From Myxococcales bacterium (GTDB lineage: Bacteria > Myxococcota_A > Polyangia > Polyangiales > Houyiibacteriaceae), in contig JAHEEE010000017.1 in assembly GCA_024640845.1 (NCBI GenBank), positions 1 to 58,093 of the forward strand: a DNA stretch of 58,093 bases, given 5' to 3'. Positions 26,766-33,494 of the stretch are shown here, piece by piece (position 1 is the first letter of the stretch; each line of letters begins with the position of its first letter). The notes below the pieces were generated by a model, which saw only the letters and a program-made list of their open reading frames with translations, was not told the DNA's origin and did not search any database. The translations under genes and the position numbers were made by a program.

Positions 26766-27626
26766 TCAGATCCGCTTGAGCAGGTCACGTTCGCCGAGCT
26801 CCTCGCACAAAGCCTCGAGATCGTCCCGCTTCGGTCCGCGCCATCGGAGCTCGTCGAGGGACTCGTCGATTGGCACATCGGTCCGGAGCGTCGCAAGTTG
26901 ACGATAGAGCATCGCCTCCTCCCGGTGCTCCCGGAGGTTTTTCGCGAGAGCCGCCGCGCCGCGGACCTTGGCGTTCCAAGCCTCGTGGTCGTCGGGGATC
27001 GCTTCGAGATGCAAGTGCGCCGCGAGCACCGCTGACGCGCTCTTCGCGCCCCAACGCGGAATGCCTGGAATCCCATCCGCGGCATCGCCGACGAGCGCGA
27101 GATAGTCGGGGATCGACTGGGGAGAGACGCCGAACTTCGCGCGCACGCCCTGCTCGTTCAACACGATCTCGCGCCTGCGATCGAGCGTGACCACATCGTC
27201 CATACGCACGCATTGGCAGAGGTCCTTGTCCGGTGATGCGATTACGACGCGATCGACCTCGGGGTGATCGCGGAGCTTGGCGGCCGCCGTGGCGAGCGCG
27301 TCGTCCGCTTCGAATTCGACCATGGGCCAAGTCACCATTCCGAGCGCGCGGCTCGCACGCTCGGCCAGAGCGAACTGCGCGAAGAGCGCGGGCTCCAACC
27401 CTTCGCCGGTCTTGTAGCCATCGAAGAGATCGTTTCGGAATGACTCGACCGTCTGGTCGAACGCACAGCCGACGTGGGTCACGGAGCTGTCGCGGAGCAT
27501 CGCAGCCATCGAACGAAGAAAGCCTCGGGTCGCGCCGACTTCGATCCCGCGCGGGGACTTGGCCTCGGGGGCCCCAAACCACGATCGGAAGAGCTCATAG
27601 GTCCCGTCGATGAGGTGAACATCCAT
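26766..27626 (-). CDS. 5'-3' exonuclease (FEN/PIN family)
   Basis: A 286-residue stand-alone 5'-3' exonuclease like the N-terminal domain of DNA polymerase I. Acidic metal ligands are seen in LIDGTYELF, EFEADDALAT, VIASPDKDLCQ and ALVGDAADGIPG; the helix-hairpin-helix follows as PGIPRWGAKSASAVLA. It would remove RNA primers or flaps. It is monocistronic and lies upstream of a diverged hairpin repeat at 27671. Confidence 0.9.
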   Translation of the reverse strand: MDVHLIDGTYELFRSWFGAPEAKSPRGIEVGATRGFLRSMAAMLRDSSVTHVGCAFDQTVESFRNDLFDGYKTGEGLEPALFAQFALAERASRALGMVTWPMVEFEADDALATAAAKLRDHPEVDRVVIASPDKDLCQCVRMDDVVTLDRRREIVLNEQGVRAKFGVSPQSIPDYLALVGDAADGIPGIPRWGAKSASAVLAAHLHLEAIPDDHEAWNAKVRGAAALAKNLREHREEAMLYRQLATLRTDVPIDESLDELRWRGPKRDDLEALCEELGERDLLKRI

Positions 27627-27670
27627 CGTTCTGACCCCTTCTACAGCAACCTACCGCAAGGTTGGGCGAA

Positions 27671-27701
27671 GCCCCGTGGCGACGAAGTCGTTTTATTGGG
27701 C
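27671..27701. repeat. Diverged copy of the double-stem hairpin unit
   Basis: Outer arms GCCC/GGGC with an inner stem GCGAC-GAA-GTCGT. Compared with the standard unit (inner stem GTGAC-GAA-GTCAC) a T-A pair has become C-G, keeping the pairing. It sits 45 bases upstream of the exonuclease start. Confidence 0.6.
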
Positions 27702-28110
27702 ATTCCGAGGACTTGGAAAACGATCTTGAGAGGGTTGCAGAGGCCGCCCGACCCACGATCCAGCAGATCCTGGGCTGAGCGAAGGTCAGGTGTCTGGCGA
27801 CCCTTACCCCAAAATGTTGCGGATTTCTTGAGAGGGTACCCCAACATCTAGTAGCATACTCTTTATGACCCTACATGGAGTGTCATCTAGTGCGGCCTGA
27901 GCGAGACGCTTCTGTGACGCACTGCAGAAGCGCTGAAATCGACAGGTTCCGCGCTGCTCAACGCCCAGAAATTACAGGCCAAAGCGAGAAAGCACATCGG
28001 GCCGATCATTTCTGCTTGACTGCGCTGGTTCGAGGGCGCTACTTCGCAGGCTCGCCCCCAAGCGATTGTGGTGGCAACGAGGCTGCCAGCGCAACCCGTT
28101 GTGGGGCGAT

Positions 28111-28119
28111 TGTGGATAA
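28111..28119 (-). promoter_or_regulatory. Consensus DnaA box upstream of nrdJ
   Basis: TGTGGATAA on the plus strand is the exact complement of TTATCCACA, the strong DnaA box. It lies 93 bases before the nrdJ ATG. Near-matches GTGGGGCGA (28101) and GGTGGATAG (28159) flank it. DnaA is known to control nrdAB in E. coli, so DnaA-dependent control of this RNR is plausible. Confidence 0.5.
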
Positions 28120-28211
28120 CGGGGATTCCACCTGGGGATGGTTGGTGGAATGTACTCGGGTGGATAGTTGCGTCTGGTTGGAGGTATGTTGTGGCATTAG
28201 AAACTAGGGGA

Positions 28212-31200
28212 ATGACGAGCAATTTGGAGATTGAAGGCGCGCGCAGGGCCGAGGTTTCGCAGGAAGCCGGCGGTCTTTCGGTCGACAGACGGCTGACCAC
28301 GCCGGGTCAGGACCCGCTCGACGCGGTCGAGTACGTCCTGCGTGACAGCCAGATCACCAACTCCGACGGCTCCGTCGTCTTCGAGTTGAAGGGTGCCGAG
28401 GTTCCCGAGGGTTGGAGCCAGCTCGCGACCGACATCGCGGTCTCGAAGTACTTCCGCAAGGCCGGTATCGACGGCGATAAGAGCAAGGGAGAGCGGAGTA
28501 TTCGTCAGCTCGTCTACCGAGTTGCTCACTCGATTCGCGAAGCAGGCGACAAATTCGGTGGCTACTTCGCGAACGCGGAAGCCGCCGACACATTCGAAGC
28601 CGAGCTCGCGCACCTACTCATCAATCAGAAAGCGGCCTTCAACTCCCCCGTCTGGTTCAACTGCGGCCTCTACCAGCGCTATGGCATCGAGGGCTCCGGC
28701 GGAAACTACGCGTGGGATCCCAAGCAGGACGTCATCTTCAAGACCGACACGGCGTACGAGCACCCGCAATGCTCCGCGTGTTTCATCCAGGCGGTCGACG
28801 ATGATCTCATGGGGATCTACGAGCTGATCAAGAACGAAGCGCGCCTGTTCAAGTATGGCTCCGGCACCGGCACCAACTTCTCGAAGATCCGCGGGAAGCA
28901 GGAGAAGCTCTCGGGCGGCGGGACCTCCAGTGGCTTGATGAGCTTCCTCGAGGTGCTCGACCGCGCCGCGGGTGCGACGAAGTCCGGCGGCACCACCCGT
29001 CGCGCAGCGAAGATGGTCTGCCTCGACATGGACCACCCCGAGATCGCCGACTTCATCGAATGGAAGGTCCGCGAAGAAAAGAAAGCCCGGGCGCTGATCG
29101 CAGCCGGCTACGAAGCGGACTTCAACGGCGACGCGTACCACACGGTCTCGGGGCAGAACTCGAACAACTCGATTCGCGTCACCGACGAATTCATGAAGGC
29201 TGTCGAAGCCGACGGCGAATGGAAGACCACACTTCGGACCACCGGAGAGGTTTGCGACACTTATCGGGCTCGCGATCTGTGGCACAAGCTCGCCGAAGCC
29301 GCGTGGAGCTGCGCCGATCCGGGCGTACAATACGACAGCACCATCAACGACTGGCACACCTGCCCGAACAGCGATCGCATCAACGCGAGCAATCCGTGCT
29401 CCGAGTACATGTTCCTCGACAACTCGGCCTGTAACCTGTCGTCGATCAACCTTTCGAAGTTCCTCGATGACGACGGCCGCTTCGACATCGAGGGCTACCG
29501 CCAAGCGATTCGCGTTCTGATCATCGCAATGGACATCCTCGTCGACTACGCGAGCTACCCGACGCGAGAAATCGCCAAGAACAGCCATAATTACCGACCC
29601 TTGGGTCTCGGCTACGCGAACCTCGGCACGCTGCTGATGCAGCTCGGAATCCCCTACGACAGCGACGAGGGTCGTACGATTGCCGCGGCGCTCACGTCGA
29701 TCCTCTGCGGCCACGCGTACGCGACCTCCTCGGAGATCGCGGCGAGCAAGGGACCGTTCCAGGGCTTCCAGCGCAACCGTCAGCCCATGCTTCGCGTGAT
29801 GGGCAAGCACCGCGACGCCGCGTACCGCATCAACGAGCCGGGGGGGCCCGGCATGACCGACACCGATCGGACCGCGTGCCCGCAGGAGCTCATCCAAGCC
29901 GCCCACGAAGACTGGGACTTGGCCTGCAAGCTCGGCGAGCTCTACGGTTACCGCAACTCACAGGCGACCGTCCTTGCGCCCACCGGCACAATCGGTCTTC
30001 TGATGGACTGTGACACCACCGGCATCGAGCCCGACTTCGCGTTGGTGAAGTTCAAGAAGCTCGCGGGCGGCGGCTACTTCAAGATCGTCAACCAGAGCGT
30101 GCCGAAGGCGTTGAAGCGCCTCGGATACACCGAAGCTCAGGTGGCGGATATCGTCTCGTACGTGACCGGCACCAACACGTTCACCGGTGCACCGCACTGC
30201 GGTCGCAAGGCCTTGCTCGAGAACGGGCTCACCGAGCGCGAGGTCGAGAAGGCCGAAAAGGCGCTCCGCGGCGTGTTCGACGTCGGGTTCGCGCTTGCGC
30301 CGTGGGTCATCGGCACCGAGGCGTACGAGAGGCTCGGCATCGAGCCCGAGGTGTACAACAAGCCCGGCTTTCACCTGCTTCGGTTCTGGGGCCACAGCGA
30401 CAAGGAGATCGGCGAGATCAACGACGTCGTCATCGGCCGCATGACGGTCGAGGGCGCGCCGCACCTCCGCGCAGAGCATCTACCGGTCTTCGATTGCGCG
30501 AACCGCTGTGGCAAGATCGGCCAGCGTTTTCTCGAGCCGATGGCCCACGTCCACATGATGGCCGCCGCCCAGCCGTTCCTTTCGGGCGCGATCTCCAAGA
30601 CCGTCAATCTCCCGCAAGAGTCACGCGTCGAGGACGTCGAGGAGATCTACAAGGAGGGCTGGAAGCTCGGGCTCAAAGCGATCGCGCTCTATCGCGACGG
30701 CTCGAAGTCCTCGCAGCCGCTCAACGCCAAGGGCGACTCGAAGGGCGGAGACAGAGAAGATGCGAAGGCGGAAGCGAAGGCGCCGGTAGCCGCCCCGGCC
30801 GCCGCACCGGTCCAGGAGTGGCTCACGCCTCCGACGACGCGCCGCCACCGCCTTCCGAAGAAGCGAAGCGGCTTCACACAGGAAGCGCGCATCGGCGGAC
30901 ACAAGGTCTTCCTTCGCACCGGCGAATACGTCGATGGCTCACTCGGCGAGATCTTCATCGACATGCACAAAGAGGGTGCCGCGTTCCGTTCGTTGATGAA
31001 CTGCTTCGCGATCAGCGTGTCGATGGGTCTTCAGCACGGTGTGCCGCTCGACGCGTACGTCCGGCAGTTCACCTTCACGCGCTTCGAGCCCCAGGGCATC
31101 GTCGAGGGTCATCCGAACATCAAGTTCTCGACCTCCATCATCGACTACGTGTTCCGTGTCCTCGGCGTCGAATACCTGAAGCAGTACGACTTCGCGCAGG

Positions 31201-31484
31201 TGCCACCGAAAGAGGAGCAGGAAGAGCTCCAGAACCCGACCGATGTCGCCGCAGCGCATCGCTTGGAAGGCGCACACCCAAGCGAGCCCCCTCCAGCCAT
31301 CGAGCCGGCCGAGCAGGTCACCTTCGGCTTCGACGAGGGTGCTCACCAGCCAAGCGCGCTCGACCAGCAACTCGGCGAGATGATGGGCGACGCCCCGATG
31401 TGCGACAAATGCGGCCACATCACGGTGCGCAACGGGGCTTGTTACAAGTGCCTCAACTGCGGCAACTCCATGGGCTGCAGCTGA
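28212..31484 (+). CDS. nrdJ: Adenosylcobalamin-dependent (class II) ribonucleotide reductase
   Basis: A 1090-residue class II RNR that reduces ribonucleotides using AdoCbl instead of an iron radical subunit. Visible features: NSPVWFNCGLY and PQCSACFIQ (first active-site cysteine region), NPCSEYMFLDNSACNLSS (catalytic Cys/Glu loop), APTGTIGLLMDCDTTGIEPD (radical-site loop), and a C-terminal zinc-ribbon CDKCGHITVRNGACYKCLNC with the redox CxxC-type tail. The start at ATG 28212 has AGGGGA directly upstream; a frame open to 28068 adds an unlikely 48 residues. No nrdAB partner is needed. The stop codon lies inside an 11-base terminal arm of a palindromic element. Confidence 0.97.
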   Translation: MTSNLEIEGARRAEVSQEAGGLSVDRRLTTPGQDPLDAVEYVLRDSQITNSDGSVVFELKGAEVPEGWSQLATDIAVSKYFRKAGIDGDKSKGERSIRQLVYRVAHSIREAGDKFGGYFANAEAADTFEAELAHLLINQKAAFNSPVWFNCGLYQRYGIEGSGGNYAWDPKQDVIFKTDTAYEHPQCSACFIQAVDDDLMGIYELIKNEARLFKYGSGTGTNFSKIRGKQEKLSGGGTSSGLMSFLEVLDRAAGATKSGGTTRRAAKMVCLDMDHPEIADFIEWKVREEKKARALIAAGYEADFNGDAYHTVSGQNSNNSIRVTDEFMKAVEADGEWKTTLRTTGEVCDTYRARDLWHKLAEAAWSCADPGVQYDSTINDWHTCPNSDRINASNPCSEYMFLDNSACNLSSINLSKFLDDDGRFDIEGYRQAIRVLIIAMDILVDYASYPTREIAKNSHNYRPLGLGYANLGTLLMQLGIPYDSDEGRTIAAALTSILCGHAYATSSEIAASKGPFQGFQRNRQPMLRVMGKHRDAAYRINEPGGPGMTDTDRTACPQELIQAAHEDWDLACKLGELYGYRNSQATVLAPTGTIGLLMDCDTTGIEPDFALVKFKKLAGGGYFKIVNQSVPKALKRLGYTEAQVADIVSYVTGTNTFTGAPHCGRKALLENGLTEREVEKAEKALRGVFDVGFALAPWVIGTEAYERLGIEPEVYNKPGFHLLRFWGHSDKEIGEINDVVIGRMTVEGAPHLRAEHLPVFDCANRCGKIGQRFLEPMAHVHMMAAAQPFLSGAISKTVNLPQESRVEDVEEIYKEGWKLGLKAIALYRDGSKSSQPLNAKGDSKGGDREDAKAEAKAPVAAPAAAPVQEWLTPPTTRRHRLPKKRSGFTQEARIGGHKVFLRTGEYVDGSLGEIFIDMHKEGAAFRSLMNCFAISVSMGLQHGVPLDAYVRQFTFTRFEPQGIVEGHPNIKFSTSIIDYVFRVLGVEYLKQYDFAQVPPKEEQEELQNPTDVAAAHRLEGAHPSEPPPAIEPAEQVTFGFDEGAHQPSALDQQLGEMMGDAPMCDKCGHITVRNGACYKCLNCGNSMGCS

Positions 31485-31607
31485 GGGGGCGATCCACCGC
31501 CATCTGTCGGCTTACGTCCTCGGACTTCCGCTGCGGAATACGGTCGTATTCCTCACTGCAGTCCTCCGGGCGCGCTCGACAGCTGACGGCGCCTCACCCC
31601 CTCAGCT
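31479..31607. repeat. MITE-like imperfect palindrome at the nrdJ stop
   Basis: A 129-base element with perfect 11-base terminal inverted repeats, AGCTGAGGGGG (31479-31489) and CCCCCTCAGCT (31597-31607), and a central perfect stem GGAATACG-GT-CGTATTCC. The two arms are similar along much of their length (CTGTCG/CGACAG, GGACT/AGTCC also pair). The nrdJ stop TGA is inside the left arm. It could serve as a terminator hairpin, or be a miniature mobile element that landed at the gene end. Confidence 0.6.
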
Positions 31608-31632
31608 AGACCCGGGGGCGCACGCCGACCGA

Positions 31633-31682
31633 CGCAACTCGAACCCGTCAGCTTGTGTTCCAACTATGGGGTTTGAGTTGCG
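31633..31682. repeat. 14-bp inverted repeat
   Basis: CGCAACTCGAACCC (31633-31646) pairs with GGGTTTGAGTTGCG (31669-31682) with one G-U type mismatch around a 22-base loop. It borders the first double-stem hairpin unit and may mark the edge of the repeat cluster. Confidence 0.6.
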
Positions 31683-31687
31683 CCAGC

Positions 31688-31727
31688 GCGGAGCCCCGTG
31701 GTGACGAAGTCACTTTACGGGGTCAGC
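31688..31727. repeat. 40-base double-stem hairpin unit, copy 1
   Basis: Outer arms CCCCGT (31694-31699) and ACGGGG (31717-31722) enclose an inner stem GTGAC-GAA-GTCAC. The unit starts GCGGAG and ends GGTCAGC. Directly after it, CCCGTAAAG is the reverse complement of CTTTACGGG, extending the structure. Identical to copy 2. Confidence 0.9.
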
Positions 31728-31767
31728 CCGTAAAGCCGCTGCTTCGCATCGCCCACGGGCCTTCGGC

Positions 31768-31807
31768 GCGGAGCCCCGTGGTGACGAAGTCACTTTACGG
31801 GGTCAGC
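31768..31807. repeat. 40-base double-stem hairpin unit, copy 2
   Basis: Identical to the copy 80 bases upstream. The intervening segment (AAGCCGCTGCTTC, GCCCACGGGCC, TTCGGC) is itself repeated, with one base difference, at 57611-57652, so the repeated unit is about 80 bases there. Confidence 0.9.
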
Positions 31808-31818
31808 GAACAAGCGAG

Positions 31819-31985
31819 TGGCGTCGGGAGGTTTAGTTATCTCCACCCGCCCACCCCCACCGCGTAATCCTCCCTGCGCGGCACTCGCTTCGCTCTGCCT
31901 TGGCGGCGCATTCGCGCCGGGCTTCGCCCTTCGGGCTCGCGATGCCGCGCGTGTCTTGGACCCGGGGCATTGTGCGTACACACGC
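31819..31985. repeat. Dispersed GC-rich module, copy B
   Basis: Single (not dimeric) copy of the module, from TGGCGTCGGGAGGTTTAG to the CACGC before the structured module. It carries the ACTCGCTTCGCTCTGCCTTG core and ends GATGCCGCGCGTGTCTTGG, diverging afterwards from the A2 and D2 ends. Confidence 0.9.
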
Positions 31986-32231
31986 TGTCGCAGCCCTTCT
32001 TTCGCAAAGAGTCGTTCATGAGGGGCTCGGAAAAACGCGACAGGGGGTGGAGCGGGCGTACGAAGTGCCAATCGCAAGACCGCAGCCACCGCGATTGGCG
32101 CGCCGTCCGAGGGCGGCTTGCGCGGCCTGACCTCCCCAGTCCTACGAGGCCGCATCTGCAAGTCGCCCGTCCCGTGAATCCCCCTGTCGCGTTTTTCCGA
32201 GACCCGGGTGCAACTCGACGCCCCGGGCGTC
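31986..32231. repeat. Structured multi-stem module, copy B
   Basis: Second full copy. P1 pairs 32022-32047 with 32180-32205 (25 of 26), P2 32067-32075 with 32091-32099 (9 bp perfect), P3 32111-32127 with 32148-32168 around a 4-base ATCT bulge, P4 hairpin 32217-32231 (7 bp). Relative to copy A, P1 gains a base pair with matching changes on both sides, P2 swaps its last pair G-C to C-G, and P3 changes T-A to C-G. Confidence 0.85.
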
Positions 32232-32267
32232 ACGCATCCGCGCGTCGCGACCGATTCTCCGGGCCAT

Positions 32268-32370
32268 CAATCGCCATCCCCGGCCACCGATGCAAGCCGA
32301 GCCGTCCCGTGAAACCCCCATCGTGTTTTTCGCGAGACCCGTCAGCACCTCGACGCCCGGGCGTTGTGGG
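32268..32370. repeat. Right half of a third structured module
   Basis: A partial copy carrying only the 3' half: GGCCACCGATGCAAGCCG (right side of P3), CCCCCATCGTGTTTTTCGCG (right side of P1, copy A type) and CTCGACGCCCGGGCGT (P4). No left half lies in front of it, so it is a truncated remnant in tandem behind copy B. Confidence 0.8.
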
Positions 32371-32624
32371 CTGGCACTGGTGTTGACTCAGAGACCGCAG
32401 CCTGGAAGCGCGGCGATTAACAAAGCACCGAATGCCCATGCGCAGGCCACTGAGATCAAGAATCGCATGAGGACCTCCCCACTCTGAGGGCCCCGAAAAT
32501 GAGACCCACATAAAATAACTAGGGCGTCATAACACCGGTTTCAAGGGGGAATTTCCCTATTATTTCGCGCAAGAAATGCGCCTGTGTTTTACGATCTAAG
32601 CCGAGGGCCCTACAACGATTCCCC
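32371..32624. other. AT-richer leader region before dapF
   Basis: The last part of the 1.1-kb nrdJ-dapF gap. It holds no gene I can support. From about 32505 it is distinctly AT-richer than its surroundings, with TATTAT (32558-32563) and an 11-base palindrome GGGAATTTCCC (32547-32557), and probably contains the dapF promoter. No good -35 box pairs with the TATTAT. Confidence 0.4.
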
Positions 32625-33452
32625 ATGCCGCTGCCGTTCTACAAGTACGAAGGCCTTGGAAACGACTTCCTGATCATAGAGAGGGAAGCGCTGGGCGGCG
32701 TACCCCTTTGCCGCGAGCGGGCGATGGCGCTTTGCGATCGGCACCGAGGCGTAGGCGGAGACGGAGTGCTGATCCTCGACCTCGAATCGCCTCGGATGGA
32801 TGTCATCAACTCCGATGGCTCGGTCCCCGAGATGTGCGGCAACGGAATTCGCTGCGCCGCCTTGCATCTGGCGCGCCGCGCCGGCGAGTCGGCGCTCGAG
32901 CTGAGCATCGACACCTTGGCCGGGCCGCATGCCTGCCTCGTCGTGAACAGCGCTGGCGCGGAATCGGTCGCCGTTCAAATGGCGCCTCCTTCGCTGATGC
33001 CTCGCGATTTGCCGTTGAGCTCCGATACGCCCTGGCTCGACCATCCGCTCGAGGTCGGTGGTCAAACCCTGCGCCTGAGTGGCGTCTCGATGGGCAACCC
33101 CCACGCTGTCACCTTCGACGAGGTCGGCGATGCGCGCCTGCAGCTCGGCCCGCTCATCCAGAGCGACCCGCATTTCCCGGAGGGCATCAACGTGGGATTC
33201 GCCTCGGAGCTCGAGGGGAGCTCGATGCGGCTCGACGTGCTCGAGCGCGGCGCGGGCTGGACGCAAGCATGCGGCACCGGCGCATGCGCAGCGGCGGTTG
33301 CCGCCGTCGAGACCGGGCGCATGCTCCGAGAGCAGCCGATCTCGGTTCGGCTGCCCGGCGGGACCCTGATGATCACCGTCGGGGCGCCCGGACAAACCGT
33401 CCTCATGCAGGGACCGGCGCGTTTTGTTTTCCAGGGCGAAACCGACCTCTAG
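32625..33452 (+). CDS. dapF: Diaminopimelate epimerase
   Basis: DapF, 275 residues, converts LL- to meso-diaminopimelate for lysine and peptidoglycan. The two catalytic cysteines are present: one in VPEMCGNGIRC and one in WTQACGTGACAAAV. The N-terminus MPLPFYKYEGLGNDFLI is canonical. Monocistronic between the repeat cluster and the DUF3604 operon. Confidence 0.96.
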   Translation: MPLPFYKYEGLGNDFLIIEREALGGVPLCRERAMALCDRHRGVGGDGVLILDLESPRMDVINSDGSVPEMCGNGIRCAALHLARRAGESALELSIDTLAGPHACLVVNSAGAESVAVQMAPPSLMPRDLPLSSDTPWLDHPLEVGGQTLRLSGVSMGNPHAVTFDEVGDARLQLGPLIQSDPHFPEGINVGFASELEGSSMRLDVLERGAGWTQACGTGACAAAVAAVETGRMLREQPISVRLPGGTLMITVGAPGQTVLMQGPARFVFQGETDL

Positions 33453-33494
33453 CCCGGATATTGCATCATCGGCTGGTTCCGTTAACTTTCCGAA

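Larger units (their letters stand above)
27627..28211. other. 585-base intergenic region before nrdJ
   Basis: No open frame here resembles a known gene. It contains a diverged copy of the 40-base double-stem hairpin (27671-27701), a direct repeat CTTGAGAGGGT (27725-27735 and 27828-27838), a GGGTACCC palindrome (27835-27842), and a DnaA box (28111-28119). The stretch is long for an intergenic gap and probably holds the nrdJ control region. I looked for a cobalamin riboswitch and for NrdR boxes and did not see convincing ones. Confidence 0.6.

Noticed and set aside
28111-28119. Chromosome origin
   Set aside because: Only one perfect DnaA box and two weak ones are present, with no dnaA, dnaN or gidA nearby and no AT-rich unwinding region.
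27627-28211. Cobalamin riboswitch upstream of nrdJ
   Set aside because: No B12 box or recognisable core was found, although class II RNR genes often carry one.
27875-28300. 110- and 137-residue frames in the exonuclease-nrdJ gap
   Set aside because: They overlap each other on opposite strands, have no ribosome site or recognisable domain, and the minus-strand frame runs into nrdJ.
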